Assembly: GCA_963748545.1 (NCBI GenBank)
Contig: CAVVJO010000036.1
Location: 62,001 to 126,000 of the forward strand
Length of the DNA stretch: 64,000 nucleotides
Source: Roseiarcus sp963748545
Lineage (GTDB): Bacteria > Pseudomonadota > Alphaproteobacteria > Rhizobiales > Beijerinckiaceae
Reading direction: 5' to 3'
Shown here: piece after piece, positions 18,542 to 29,153 of the stretch
How the letters are laid out: every line of letters begins with the position of its first letter
How positions within the stretch are numbered: the stretch's first letter is position 1
Program-made: the position numbers and the translations under genes
Notes under the pieces: model-generated
What the model was told of the DNA's origin: nothing
The model's input: the letters and a program-made list of their open reading frames with translations, nothing else
Database searches by the model: none

Positions 18542-19858
18542 ATGCCGATCTCGCTCGACATCGCCATCATCATCGTCAGCATCGCGCTCGCGGCGTTCTT
18601 CGCCGGCGCTGAGACGGCGCTGACCGCGGCCTCGCGGGCGCGCATGCACGCGCTCGAAATGTCAGGCGACGCGCGCGCAGCTTTGGTGACGCAGCTCATC
18701 GGCATGCGCGGCCGACTGATCAGCACGATGCTGCTCGGCGGGCAGTTTGTCACCATCGGGTCGTCCGCGATCGCCACCAGCGTCATGCTCGATCTTTACG
18801 GCGACCATGGAGTTTGGGCCGCGACCGTGGTGATGACCGCGCTGATCGTCGCGTTCGGCGAGGTGATGCCCAAGACCATCGCTATCGCCTATCCCGACCG
18901 GGTGTCGCTCGCGGTTGCGCCGCTGGTCCTGTTTTTCGTGACGGTGTTCAGTCCGGTCGTCGTCGCGGTCGAGGCGTTCGTTCGGTTGATCCTGCGCATT
19001 TTCCGGTTCTCGCTGACTGAGACCGATCCAAGCGTGTCCGGTCACGAGGAGCTGATGGGCGCGGTCGACATCCTGCATCGCGAGGGCGAGGTCGAGCGGA
19101 GCGAACGCGACATGTTCGGCGGCCTGCTCGAACTGTCCGAGGTGCCGGTGTCGGATGTGATGGTGCACCGGACCAAGATGCGCCTGATCGACGCCGACCT
19201 GCCGCCGGAGGAGGTGGTGCAGGAAGCCATCGAATCGCCCTACACCCGCCTGCCGCTGTGGCGGGGCGATCCGGACAACATCATCGGGATCCTTCACGCC
19301 AAGGATCTCTTGCGCGCGCTCGTGTCGGCGGGCGGCGACGCAAGCCAACTGAAGATCGCGGAGCTGGCGCTCGAACCCTGGTTCGTGCCGGAATCGACGA
19401 GTCTGCGCGACCAGTTGCAGGCCTTCCTGCGCCGCAAGACCCATTCGGCGCTGGTCGTCGACGAATACGGCGTCGTCCAGGGCCTCGTCACGCTCGAGGA
19501 CATCATCGAGGAGATCGTCGGCGACATTCGCGACGAGCACGACGAAACCGTGCAGGGCGTCCGCAAGCAGCGCGACGGGTCGATCGTCGTCGACGGCGCG
19601 ATGACGATCCGCGAGCTCAACCGGTCGATGGGCTGGAATCTCCCCGACGAGGAGGCGGCCACGGTTGCAGGGCTCGTCATCCACGAGGCGCGGGCGATCC
19701 CCGAGCCGCGACAGACCTTCGCGTTCTACGGCTTCCGGTTCGAGGTGTTGCGCAAGCAGCGCAACCGCATCGCGGCCCTGCGGATCGCGCCGCTCGCCCC
19801 GGCAGCGGGCCGCGCGAAGGAGCCGGAAACGCAGGAGGAAGCCGGGCCGCACGGGTGA
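18542..19858 (+). CDS. CNNM/CorC-type hemolysin-family transporter protein
   Basis: A 438-residue membrane protein with an N-terminal DUF21 (CNNM) domain of about four hydrophobic segments (residues 1-150), a CBS pair with PVSDVMVHRTKMRLIDAD and HSALVVDEYGVVQGLVTLEDIIEEIVGDI, and a C-terminal CorC_HlyC domain (TVAGLVIHEARAIPE). Family members affect Mg2+ or Co2+ homeostasis. It starts 46 bases after aroKB, an arrangement (aroK-aroB-CNNM) seen often in alphaproteobacteria. Start chosen at the ATG of MPISLDIA. Confidence 0.9.
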   Translation: MPISLDIAIIIVSIALAAFFAGAETALTAASRARMHALEMSGDARAALVTQLIGMRGRLISTMLLGGQFVTIGSSAIATSVMLDLYGDHGVWAATVVMTALIVAFGEVMPKTIAIAYPDRVSLAVAPLVLFFVTVFSPVVVAVEAFVRLILRIFRFSLTETDPSVSGHEELMGAVDILHREGEVERSERDMFGGLLELSEVPVSDVMVHRTKMRLIDADLPPEEVVQEAIESPYTRLPLWRGDPDNIIGILHAKDLLRALVSAGGDASQLKIAELALEPWFVPESTSLRDQLQAFLRRKTHSALVVDEYGVVQGLVTLEDIIEEIVGDIRDEHDETVQGVRKQRDGSIVVDGAMTIRELNRSMGWNLPDEEAATVAGLVIHEARAIPEPRQTFAFYGFRFEVLRKQRNRIAALRIAPLAPAAGRAKEPETQEEAGPHG

Positions 19859-19969
19859 GGGCCGTCGCCGCTCAAAAGGCGCGCCGCGCCTCGCCAAAGG
19901 GCTCCGTCGCCGCGAACTGCTCCTGTCGGGGAGAGGGCTCGTGCACGGCCCCCTCATGCCCGCTGCCGG

Positions 19970-21321
19970 TCAATCCGCGATCGCCACGACCACCTCGATC
20001 ACCTGAACGCCAACGCCGACGAACTCGGTGAAGATCGTGCCCGCGCTTTCCGAGTTCGACGCCTTGACCATGACCGGCTTTCCGACGAGCAGGGGCCAGA
20101 GCAGCGAGACCGTCGAGCTCGTCGCGCTCGTGCTCCAGTTCGACGAACTGGCCGAGGGCGTGCTGCCGCTCGCGCTGAAGGTCAGGAGCTGCGAGCCCAC
20201 GGCGATCGCCGCTGCGACTGTCCAGTTCTGCGTCGGCGATGTGACGAGCGGAACGCTGCCGGTGTCGTTGTAGACGCCGGAGAACCGAACTTTCCCGTCC
20301 TGCGCGAGGGCGAGATCGCAGTGGAAATTGGCGTTGCTCGGACCGCTGCCGAACCCCGCGCCGCCGGACCAGTCCAGCGTCGGCGGCAGGCCGATGGCGT
20401 TGACCAGCGTCCGCTTGGGCGGGAGCTTGCCGAAAGGGGCTTCGGTCAGCCAGAGCTTGCCGTCGAAGCCGAGGATATAGAGGGTCTTGTCGTCGATCGG
20501 ATCGAAGGCGGCGACGTTGCCGTCCACCAGCGTCCGCGGCGGCGGGATCGAACCGATTTCGGGGTGCGCAAGCCAGAGATTGCCGTCCCTGCCGAGAATA
20601 TAGCTGTTGTGTGGATCGAGCACGCAGAAGGCCGCGACGTTGGCGTCCACTTGCACACGGGCGGGCGGCACGGAGCGGAAGGGCGGCGCCTCATCCAGAG
20701 CTTCCCATCGGAGCCGAGGACGAACATCGCGAGATTGTCGTCCGTATAATTGAAATAGGGCTGAAAGGCCGAGACGGTGGCGTCGACTTGGGTATGGCCG
20801 GGAGGCGGCACCGACTTCCACCCTCCGCCGTCGTACCAGAGATTGCCGCCGGTATCGAGGACGAAGGCCATGAGGTCGTCCTGCGGGTAGACGCTCGCGA
20901 CGTTCGCATCCACCTGGGGCGCGTTGGGCGCGTTGGGGGACGCCGCTGCGAACGGGAGGCTCGTATTGTCCACGTGCCAGAGATTATTATCGTGCGTGAT
21001 CACGTAGACGTTGTTCTTGTCCCTCGCCGCGAACCCCTTGACGTTGCCGAAGACGTGATCGCGCACGGGCGGGACCGTTCCAAACGGCCCGTGTTCGAGC
21101 CAAAGGTTGCCGTCCCCGCCCAGCACGTAGATCGTGTCGCGGTCGATCGCTTCGAAGGCGACGACATTGGCGTCGATCTGGCTTCGCCCGGGCGGAAGCC
21201 GGCCGAACGGCGCGTGCTCGAGCCACAAATTGCCATCGAAACCGAGAACGACGACGGCGTCGGCGCCAAGCTGCTGAAAAATGCTCTTGCCGAACATCTG
21301 TATGAACTGGCTCTGCTTCAT
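19970..21321 (-). CDS. Beta-propeller-like repeat protein, frameshifted; function unknown
   Basis: About 450 residues after restoring one missing base near 20695. The start MKQSQF is preceded by a good GGGAGG ribosome site. Residues about 20-300 hold seven tandem units of 40-47 residues with the pattern Y-x-LG-x-DG-x-LWL-x-x-x-P-F-x-x-x-PP, then V-DANV-AF. Each could fold as one four-stranded blade, so a closed seven-bladed lectin-like propeller is plausible. The last about 150 residues form a separate Ser/Thr-rich beta domain. No signal peptide or membrane segment is seen. I do not recognise the family. It is convergent with the CNNM gene. Confidence 0.7.
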
Positions 21322-21574
21322 GTCGGGCCTCCCGATCGAAAATCCTCCCGGCGGCAAAAAAGGCCGGTCGTGACGCCCGTTCTGAAAGAGGGACGGGCGC
21401 CGTCGCTTCCTCGAGTCTCGCCAAAAGCGACGGCTGAGGAGGTTAGCTTCGTCGCGCCGGACGTGTCTCGGACTCCACGGCGCCCGAATGGGACTGGGCG
21501 GACATGAGGGGCGAAAATCGCGCCGCGCGACAGGGGCCCCCGACCTTCTCCGAAGGCCGGCGCGGGTCGGCGGC

Positions 21575-22530
21575 TTACGCCTTCGTCGCGCGGCGGGCCT
21601 CACGCGGCGTCATGCCGAAGCGCTTGACGAAAGTCCGTTAAAATACGAAAGGTCGTTGAAGCCGGCCTCGTCCGCAATCTCGCTGATCCGCCGCCCGCCG
21701 CGGCGGGGATCCTCGAGCAGGCGGCGGGCGAGCTTCAGCCGCTCCTCGCGAATGTGGGCTCCGAGCGAGACGCCCTGCTCCTCCATGAGACGCCGGAGAT
21801 AGCGCTCCGACACGCCGATCCGGCGGGCGACGCCGGCGCCGTCGAGCCTCGGGGACGTCAGACGCGCGGCCACGTCGGCGAGCGCCGCCGTCAGTCGCGC
21901 CGCCTTGACGCCGCCGGACGCCTCAGCGCGGGCGAGGTCGCCCGACGGGTCGAAAATGTGCGCGAGCAATTCTCCGATCTGGTGTTCGACGAGCAGCGCG
22001 GTCGACGCCGAGAGTGACGGCTCGCGCGCGAGCGCGGCGAGATAGGCTTTCAGGATCGCAAGCGCGGCGGGCGGGACCGTGAACGGCTGCGCGAGCGTCT
22101 GCTCGATTGACGGAAGCATCCTGGCTGCGCGCGCCCGACCGACGCGGATCGCCGCCCCGCCGCCCCCGCTGGGCGATCGGAACCCGCAGACGTCGTTCAG
22201 CGCGCTGACGACCGCCTGTCCGGCGTCGAGGCGGCTCTCCCCGCCCGGCCAGCGCCAGTGCGACGCGCCCTCCCAGGCGAAGTTGAAGACGAGATCGTCG
22301 GCGCCGTCCCTGACGAGGAGGCGGTCGCGCTGGACGGTGCTCGGGGTCGAGCGGCGCTCGATAAGTCCGATCCGCGGCAACGCGAGGACGGTGAGGTCGG
22401 TGCGGAAATCGCCCCGGTCCGGAACGTCCACGTCGACGCGCAGCACTCGGGACATCAGCTCCTCGCGCCAGCGCGCGAAACGGTCGGCGCGGGGCAGCGT
22501 CGCGCTGGACAGAGCCATCGGACCCAGCAT
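21575..22530 (-). CDS. AraC-family transcriptional regulator, frameshifted near the 3' end
   Basis: A regulator of about 318 residues with an N-terminal ligand-binding-like domain (AraC_binding_2 type: RADRFARWREELMSRVLRVDV) and a C-terminal pair of helix-turn-helix motifs (VARRIGVSERYLRRLMEEQG and ISEIADEAGFNDLSYFN). The frame breaks at about 21637; adding one base restores NRTFVKRFGMTPREARRATKA, the usual AraC ending, with stop at 21575. Divergent from hflK across 161 bases. The regulated genes are unknown. Start may be MALSS at 22518. Confidence 0.88.
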
Positions 22531-22622
22531 ATCGGCGCCCTCCCAGGCCGCCCGGCGTCGATCTCGCCCGCAATATTCCCGAAGACGGTGTGGTTTAGCA
22601 AGCGGGAGGTCGCGCGCGTCCG

Positions 22623-22650
22623 TTGCCGGGCCGCGCGGCTTGCTTATATA
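22623..22650 (+). promoter_or_regulatory. Candidate sigma-70 promoter of hflKC
   Basis: TTGCCG and TATATA separated by 16 bases, 41 bases before the hflK start, in the divergent araC-like/hflK gap. Confidence 0.45.
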
Positions 22651-22691
22651 AGCGCCAGTCCGGCCAGCCGGCTGGCGAGCGAGAACATCGA

Positions 22692-23792
22692 ATGTCCTGG
22701 AACAATCAAGGCGGCGGCCCCTGGCGCCCGACCGGGCGCGGTCCTTGGGGACAGGGCCCTTCGGGTCCGCCGACCGGCGATCTCGAGGAGATCATCCGCC
22801 GCGTCCAGGAAGCGCTTGGCAAGTTCGCCCCGGGCGGAACGGGCGGCGCAGGTGCGGGCGGAGGCTTCAGAGCGCGCACGGTCTTGTTCGTCCTGCTGGC
22901 GGCGGTCCTGGTCTGGTTTGCCTGGGGAACGTTCTACACCGTCCAGCCCAACGAGGTCGGCATCAATCTCGTGTTCGGCCGCTATACCGGCAAGACCGCG
23001 GCCGGCCTCAACACCAACTGGCCCTGGCCCATTGGCTCGGTGATCAAGGTCCCGGTGTGGGATCAGCAGATCACGGAAGTGGGCTACCGGAGCACCGACG
23101 CCGATGTGCCCGAGGAAAGCCAGATGCTCACCGGCGACAAGAATATCGTCGACGTCCATTTTCGGGTGAACTGGCAGATCGATCCGGCGAGGCCCGAGGA
23201 CTACGTGTTCAACATTCTGGCGCCTCGCGAGACGGTCAAGGCGGTGGCCGAGAGCATCATGCGCGAGGTCGTCGGCCTCAAGACGATCGACGGCATCCTG
23301 ACCACCGATCGCGCGGCCGTCGAGGCCGACGTGCAAAAGCGCATGCAGGATCTCCTCAACGAGTATCGCGCCGGCGTTCTGGTGAAGCAGGTCCAGCTCC
23401 AGTCGGTCGATGCGCCCGCCCAGGTGCTGTCCGCCTATCGCGACGTCACCGCCGCGCAGCAGGACCAGCAGCGCCAGGTCAACGAGGCCGAGACCTACGC
23501 CAACAAGGTCGTGCCCGAAGCCGAGGGCGGCGCCGCCCGCATCCTCGCCGAGGCCAACGCTTACCGTGAACAGACCATTCTCGACGCCAAGGGCCAGACC
23601 CAGCGCTACAACCAAATTCACGAGCAATATGCCAAAGCGCCGGGGGTGACCCGCGAACGCATGTACCTCGAGACCATGGAAAAAGTGCTCGGCGGCATGG
23701 ACAAGACGATCGTCGACACCAACGGCGCCGCCGCCCCGGTGCCTTACATCTCGCTCGACACGCTGTCGAAGTCCGCGGGAGCCGCCAAGTGA
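22692..23792 (+). CDS. hflK: FtsH protease modulator HflK
   Basis: Membrane-anchored SPFH/band-7 protein of 366 residues that with HflC forms a cage around FtsH and tunes membrane-protein degradation. The N-terminus is a Gly/Pro-rich cytoplasmic tail, with a single membrane segment at about residues 63-80, then the SPFH domain starting YTVQPNEVGINLVFGRY and a coiled, Ala/Glu-rich region (EAETYANKVVPEAEGGAARI). The stop overlaps the hflC start. Confidence 0.96.
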   Translation: MSWNNQGGGPWRPTGRGPWGQGPSGPPTGDLEEIIRRVQEALGKFAPGGTGGAGAGGGFRARTVLFVLLAAVLVWFAWGTFYTVQPNEVGINLVFGRYTGKTAAGLNTNWPWPIGSVIKVPVWDQQITEVGYRSTDADVPEESQMLTGDKNIVDVHFRVNWQIDPARPEDYVFNILAPRETVKAVAESIMREVVGLKTIDGILTTDRAAVEADVQKRMQDLLNEYRAGVLVKQVQLQSVDAPAQVLSAYRDVTAAQQDQQRQVNEAETYANKVVPEAEGGAARILAEANAYREQTILDAKGQTQRYNQIHEQYAKAPGVTRERMYLETMEKVLGGMDKTIVDTNGAAAPVPYISLDTLSKSAGAAK

Positions 23793-24712
23793 ACCGCCGC
23801 TTTTCCGGACTCGCGATCGCCGTGATCGCGGCGATCGCCATCGTTCTCGCGCTGATGTCGATGTTCGTGGTCGATCCGACCGAACAGGCGCTGGTGCTGC
23901 GCTTCGGCCAGCCGATCCGCGACCTGATCGGCGCGCCGGGTCTTTACTGGAAATGGCCGTTCGTCGATACGGTCGTCTACATCGACAAGCGCATCCTCGC
24001 CCTCGACAACGAGCGGCAGGAAGTGCTGGTTTCGGACAACCAGCGCCTCGAGGTCGACGCGTTCGTTCGCTATCGGATCGCCGATCCGCTGCTCTTCTAT
24101 CAATCGGTGTTCAACACGCGCGGGGCCGACGCGCAACTCGGCGGCATGCTGAACTCGGCCTTGCGCCGGACGCTGTCGGGCGCGTCGATCACCGACATTG
24201 TCCGCGACAAGCGCGACGCGCTCATGGCCGACATCAAGGACCAGATGATCGGCGGCGCCAAGCGCTTCGGCCTCGACGTCATCGACGTCCGGATCAAGCG
24301 CGCCGACCTGCCGGCGGAGAACTCCGAAGCGGTGTTCCGCCGCATGCAGACCGAGCGCCAGCAGCGCGCGGCCTCCTATCGCGCGATGGGCTCGCAGCAG
24401 TCGCAGCAGATCCGGGCCGAGGCGGACCGCAAGGTCACCGTCATCACGGCTCAGGCGCAGCAGCAGGCGGAGCAGATCCGCGGCGCGGGCGACGGCGAGC
24501 GAAACCAAATCTTCGCCGAGGCCTACGGCGCCGACCCCGAGTTTTTCTCGTTCTACCGCTCGATGCAAGCCTATCAGAACGCCTTCAAGGACGCCGGCAC
24601 GCGCTCGCTGGTCAGCCCGAAGTCGGATTTCTTCCGCTATTTCTCCACGCCGACGCCGGCGCCGGAGGGGACGCCGCCCGTTGCGGCGCCGCCGACGGCG
24701 AAGGCGGACTAA
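23789..24712 (+). CDS. hflC: FtsH protease modulator HflC
   Basis: Partner of HflK, 307 residues. A single N-terminal membrane anchor (about residues 6-27) is followed by the SPFH domain (VVDPTEQALVLRFGQPI) and a charged helical region (RMQTERQQRAASYRAMGSQQS). GTG at 23789 overlaps the hflK stop, indicating coupled synthesis of the two in equal amounts. Confidence 0.96.
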   Translation: MNRRFSGLAIAVIAAIAIVLALMSMFVVDPTEQALVLRFGQPIRDLIGAPGLYWKWPFVDTVVYIDKRILALDNERQEVLVSDNQRLEVDAFVRYRIADPLLFYQSVFNTRGADAQLGGMLNSALRRTLSGASITDIVRDKRDALMADIKDQMIGGAKRFGLDVIDVRIKRADLPAENSEAVFRRMQTERQQRAASYRAMGSQQSQQIRAEADRKVTVITAQAQQQAEQIRGAGDGERNQIFAEAYGADPEFFSFYRSMQAYQNAFKDAGTRSLVSPKSDFFRYFSTPTPAPEGTPPVAAPPTAKAD

Positions 24713-24715
24713 GCC

Positions 24716-24907
24716 ATGCGGGACTTCGCGGCCGCGATCGGCCTCGTGTTCGCCATAGAAGGGATGCTGATGGCGGGGTTCACCGAGCAGATGCGCAAGC
24801 ACATGGCGGCCGCCGCCCGCGAGGATCCGAACAAGCTGCGCGGGGTCGGCCTTGGCGCGGCGCTCGTCGGCGTGGCGATCGTGTGGGCTGCGCGTCAGCT
24901 GCTTTGA
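24716..24907 (+). CDS. DUF2065 small membrane protein
   Basis: A 63-residue protein with two hydrophobic segments and the DUF2065 pattern (AIGLVFAIEGMLMAGF near the start, GVGLGAALVGVAIVW near the end). It follows hflC by 3 bases, the same position as in many proteobacteria, and so likely belongs to the hflKC operon. No function is established. Confidence 0.85.
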   Translation: MRDFAAAIGLVFAIEGMLMAGFTEQMRKHMAAAAREDPNKLRGVGLGAALVGVAIVWAARQLL

Positions 24908-24975
24908 TTTTCTTGAATAGGCCGCCGGTTTCGCTCGGCGACGCCGGTTCATCTGACGATGTCGAGGAGAACACC

Positions 24976-26474
24976 ATGACTCACCCTGCGCGGTATTCGA
25001 CGTTTCCCCCGTCCGTGTCCGCCCGGCGCTCGCGGCGGCGCTGGCTTCGGCGCTGATCGGCGCGCCCTTGGCGCTGGTTCCCGCTTCGCCCGCCTTCGCG
25101 CAGGCGCGGCCAACCGATCTCGCCGACCTTGTCGAGCAGGTCCGCGACGCGGTGGTCAACATTTCGGCGACCCAGACGATCGAGGAGAAGGGCAGCGCCA
25201 TTCCCGATCTGCCGAAGGGCACGCCCTTCGACGAGATGTTCGAGGAGTTCTTCAAGAACCATGGCGGCATGCCGCACCCGCGCGCGCAAAAGGCGCAGTC
25301 GCTCGGCTCCGGCTTCGTCGTCGATCCGAGCGGCATCGTCATCACCAACAACCATGTCGTCGGCGACGCCAACGACATCATGGTGATCTTCAACGACGGC
25401 CGGAAGCTGAAGGCCACGGTCATCGGGAAAGATTCGAAGGTCGACGTGGCCGTGCTGAAGGTCGAGAGCGACAAGCCGCTGAAGACCGTCAAGTTCGGCG
25501 ACAGTGACAAGGTCCGGGTGGGCGACGGCGTGATGGCGGTCGGCAATCCGTTCGGCCTCGGGGAAACGGTGACGGCCGGCATTCTTTCCGCCCGCAACCG
25601 CAACATCGACAGCGGCCCCTACGACGACTTCCTGCAGACCGACGCCTCGATCAACAAGGGCAATTCGGGCGGCCCGCTGTTCAACCTGCAGGGGGAGGTG
25701 ATCGGTATCAATACGGCGATCCTGTCGCCGTCCGGCGGTTCGATCGGCATCGGCTTCGCCACGCCCTCGGCGACCGTTCAGCCGGTGATCGCGCAGCTCG
25801 AGCAGTTTCATGAGACGCGGCGCGGCTGGCTCGGCGTGCGCATTCAGCCGGTCGACGACACCATCGCCGAGAGCCTCGGTCTCGGCACGGCGCGCGGCGC
25901 GCTCGTCGCCGGCATCGACGACAAGGGCCCGGCCAAGCCCGCCGGGCTGAAGGCCGGCGACGTAATCGTCAAGTTCGACGGCAAGGACATCAAGGAATCG
26001 CGTGACCTGCCGCGCCTGGTCGCGATGACCCCGGTCGGCAAGGCGGTCGACGTGGTCGTCGTCCGCAACGGCCAGGAGGTGACCAAGTCGGTGACGCTCG
26101 GCCGCCTCGAGGACGGGGAGAAGACGGCGGAAGTCGCCAGCGCCGAGAACCCCGAGGTCTCAACCAACGTCGTCCAGAAGGCGCTCGGCATGGAATTTTC
26201 CGGCATCACCGACGACGTGCGCAAAACCTTCAAGATCAAGGAGGGCGTGAAGGGTGTGATCGTCACCTCAGTCGATCCGGGATCGCCGGCGGCGGAGCGC
26301 GGCTTGAGGCCGGGCGACGTGATCGAGGAGGTCAATCACCAGTCGGTCGAGAAGCCGGCCGAGCTTGCGAGCGCGATCGAAGCGGCGAAGAAGGACGGCG
26401 GCAAGAAGCCGGCCCTGCTGCTCGTCGCCAACGCCGACGGCATGGCGCGTTTCGTCGCCATTCCGGTGCAATAA
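24976..26474 (+). CDS. degP: DegP/HtrA-type periplasmic serine protease, frameshifted in the signal peptide
   Basis: Do-family protease and chaperone of the periplasm. The trypsin-like domain has catalytic His (ITNNHVVGDAND), Asp (SKVDVAVLKVE) and Ser (GNSGGPLFN), and two PDZ domains follow (RGWLGVRIQPV and GMEFSGITDDVR). The ATG at 24976 is out of frame with the body. Adding one C in the run 25006-25010 gives a proper signal peptide ending ASPAFAQA and a protein of about 499 residues. It follows the hflKC genes, giving a membrane quality-control cluster. Confidence 0.93.
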
Positions 26475-26484
26475 GGCGGCCCCG

Positions 26485-27690
26485 GTGGACGAGTCCTCAG
26501 GCTCGCGCGCCCTGCGCGCAGACGACAATGCGCTGGCGATGGCGCGCGCCGTTCTCGAGCGCGCGCCGCTGTTCGACGGCCACAACGACCTGCCCTGGGT
26601 GATCCGGATCGACAAGGCGGCGCGCGGCGACGTGATCGCCTACGCGCTGAATACGGTGCACGAGAAGGCCGACACCGACATCCCCCGGATGCGCGAGGGC
26701 ATGGTCGGGGCGCAGTTCTGGGCGGCGTTCCAGCCGACCGGCGCGCCCCATCCCGCGCGCACCGCGCTCGAGCAGATCGACCTTATCCGCCGGATCGAGG
26801 AGGCGCATCCGGATGTGTTCTTGCCGGCTCGGCGGGCGGCCGATTACGACAAGGCGAGGGCGGCGGGAAAGATTGCCTCGTTCATCGCGGTCGAGGGCGG
26901 CGTCGGCCTGGAGAATTCGCTGAGTCCGTTGCGGATCTGGCATGCCGCCGGCGTACGGCTGATGACGCTCTGCCACAATGAAACGCTCGACTGGGTCAAT
27001 TCGGCGACCGACGCGCCGCGCAACGGCGGCCTGAACGCCTTCGGCCGCGCGGTGGTCGGCGAGCTCAACCGGCTCGGGATCGTCATCGACCTCGCGCACG
27101 TGTCGCATGACGGGATGCGGCGCGTGCTCGACGTCGCAGAGGCGCCGGTCGCGCTGTCGCACTCCAACGCCTTTGCGCTCTGCGACCACCCACGCAACGC
27201 TCCCGACGACGTGCTCCGGCGGCTGAAAGAAAACGGCGGCCTGGTGATGGCGACCTTCGTTCCGGGCTTCATTTCCCAGCCGCTGCGGGACTGGCTCAGG
27301 CGCGGGCGCGACTCGTACGGCAAGACGCCGCCAGCCGACCCGCAGGCCCACTTCGCCGAGCTCCAGGCTCGGCACGGCCCGGCGCCGAAGGCCACGCTCG
27401 AGGAGGTCGCCGACCACATCGAGCGGCTCGCCGCGACGGCCGGAATCGACCACGTCGGGATCGGCTCGGATTATTTCGGCGGCGCTTCCCCCGAGGGCCT
27501 CGAAAACGTCAGCCGGTTTCCGCACTTGTTTGCGGAGCTCGTGCGGCGCGGGTTCTCGGAGCGCGATCTCGCCAAAATGTCGTCCGCCAACATGGTTCGC
27601 GTGCTGCGCCGGGTCGAAGCCGTCGGCAAGCGGCTGAAGTCTTCTCGGCCGCCGGCGATCGGCCGGATCGAGGATTATCCGGGCGCGTAA
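26485..27690 (+). CDS. Membrane-type dipeptidase (peptidase family M19)
   Basis: A zinc metallopeptidase of 401 residues from GTG at 26485, 10 bases after degP. M19 marks are FDGHNDLPW (first His-x-Asp), FIAVEGGVGLEN (bridging Glu), TLCHNETLDW, IDLAHVSHDGMR and VALSHSNAFALCDHPRN (further metal ligands), and HVGIGSDYFGG near the end. It should cut dipeptides, which would complete breakdown of peptides released by DegP or imported by Yej. No signal peptide, so probably cytoplasmic. Confidence 0.93.
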   Translation: MDESSGSRALRADDNALAMARAVLERAPLFDGHNDLPWVIRIDKAARGDVIAYALNTVHEKADTDIPRMREGMVGAQFWAAFQPTGAPHPARTALEQIDLIRRIEEAHPDVFLPARRAADYDKARAAGKIASFIAVEGGVGLENSLSPLRIWHAAGVRLMTLCHNETLDWVNSATDAPRNGGLNAFGRAVVGELNRLGIVIDLAHVSHDGMRRVLDVAEAPVALSHSNAFALCDHPRNAPDDVLRRLKENGGLVMATFVPGFISQPLRDWLRRGRDSYGKTPPADPQAHFAELQARHGPAPKATLEEVADHIERLAATAGIDHVGIGSDYFGGASPEGLENVSRFPHLFAELVRRGFSERDLAKMSSANMVRVLRRVEAVGKRLKSSRPPAIGRIEDYPGA

Positions 27691-27699
27691 CGGACGCGA

Positions 27700-29061
27700 T
27701 CACGCCCGGCGCATGACCCCGGCGGCGGCACCCACGAGCGACAGCCCGCACGCGGTCCATAGCGCGATCGAGGTCGCGTGCGCGGGCGCGCGTCCGAAGG
27801 CGACGGCCATCAGCGCCGTTCCGAACGACTGACCGACCAGGCGGCCGACCGACTGCAGTCCTGCGGCGCCCCCGCTGCGCTCGGGCGGCGCGCTGCCGAT
27901 GATCAGCCGGTTGTTCGGCGACTGGAAGAACCCGAAACCGAGGCCGCACACCGCAAGCAGCCAGGCGAGCTTGATCTCGGCGGGATCGCCGAGTTGCAGG
28001 GCGACCAGCGCGAGGCCGAGGGTCATCACCAGAAGCCCCGCGCCGCCGAGCAGAGCCGGGGCGAAACGGTCGGCGAGGCGCCCGGAGATCGGCGCGATCA
28101 GCGCGGTCGCAAGCGGCCAGGGCGTCATCAACAGGCCGGTCATCGTCTCGGATCGCCCGAGCGTGTCCTCGAAGTAGAAGGGCAGCGCCACCACCGCGAG
28201 GCTTTGCGCGGCGAACGACGAGATCGACGTCGCCAGCGACAAGGAGAAGATCGGCCGCTTCAGAAGATCGACCGGCAGCAGCGGCGCGGATTGTCTCCGT
28301 TGCCGGCTGACGAACACCACGCCGAACGCCGCTCCAGCGATGAGCTCGCCGATCGCGACCGCCGCGTCCTGCTTCTGGCCCAGCCCGTCGACGCCGGCGA
28401 TCATGAGGCCGAAGGTCAGCGCGTTGAGCGCGATGCTGACGGGGTCGAGCATGCGCTTCGAGCGCGGCGTGTCGGGCAGAGTGCGCAGCGCCACGACGAG
28501 CGCGACGACGCCTATCGGCACGTTGACCAGAAACAGCCATCGCCACGAGGCGACCGCAAGGATCGCCGCGGCCACAGTGGGGCTTCCGGCGGAGCAGACG
28601 GCGACGACGACCGCCAAATTGCCGACGCCCTGGCCGAGCCGCGACGAGGGATAGATGAACCGGACAAGCGCGATGTTGACGCTCATTACGCCGGCCGCGC
28701 CCAAGCCCTGCACCGCGCGAGCGAGCGCAAGAACGGGGAGCGAGGGCGCAAAGGCGCAGGCGACCGACGCCGCCGTGAAGAGCGCAAGGCCCGGAGTATA
28801 GACGCGACGGTAGCCGATCGTGTCGCCGAGCGCCGACAGCGGCAGCAGAGATATGGTCACGGCGAGCTGAAAGGCGTTGACGATCCAGATCGAACTCGCA
28901 GGCTCGATGGCGAAGTTCCGGGCGATCGTCGGCAGAGCGACGTTGACGATGTTGCCGTCGAGCACCGACATCCCGATCGCCATGGCCAGCGCGGCGAACG
29001 CGAGCATGCGCTGCGGGTTCGGCAGGCCGTCGCGCTCCGGCGGCTGTTCGACGAACGTCAT
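27700..29061 (-). CDS. MFS drug:H+ antiporter (DHA2-like)
   Basis: A 453-residue membrane protein with about 13-14 hydrophobic segments and the DHA2 motif layout. LDGNIVNVALPTIARNF lies in the first segment region, LSALGDTIGYRRVYTPGL is the motif A loop, and GLGAAGVMSVNIALV is near segment 4. It probably exports a small molecule or drug by proton exchange. It converges on the dipeptidase gene (9 bases apart) and lies downstream of the P450 gene on the same strand. Confidence 0.9.
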   Translation of the reverse strand: MTFVEQPPERDGLPNPQRMLAFAALAMAIGMSVLDGNIVNVALPTIARNFAIEPASSIWIVNAFQLAVTISLLPLSALGDTIGYRRVYTPGLALFTAASVACAFAPSLPVLALARAVQGLGAAGVMSVNIALVRFIYPSSRLGQGVGNLAVVVAVCSAGSPTVAAAILAVASWRWLFLVNVPIGVVALVVALRTLPDTPRSKRMLDPVSIALNALTFGLMIAGVDGLGQKQDAAVAIGELIAGAAFGVVFVSRQRRQSAPLLPVDLLKRPIFSLSLATSISSFAAQSLAVVALPFYFEDTLGRSETMTGLLMTPWPLATALIAPISGRLADRFAPALLGGAGLLVMTLGLALVALQLGDPAEIKLAWLLAVCGLGFGFFQSPNNRLIIGSAPPERSGGAAGLQSVGRLVGQSFGTALMAVAFGRAPAHATSIALWTACGLSLVGAAAGVMRRA

Positions 29062-29153
29062 CGATGGGAAGGGGAGGGAATTGGCGGCATGCCGCTACGG
29101 GCATAGCCTATCCCTGACCGGCGCCTCAATGGCGCGGCGTCCCCGCCGAAGCC

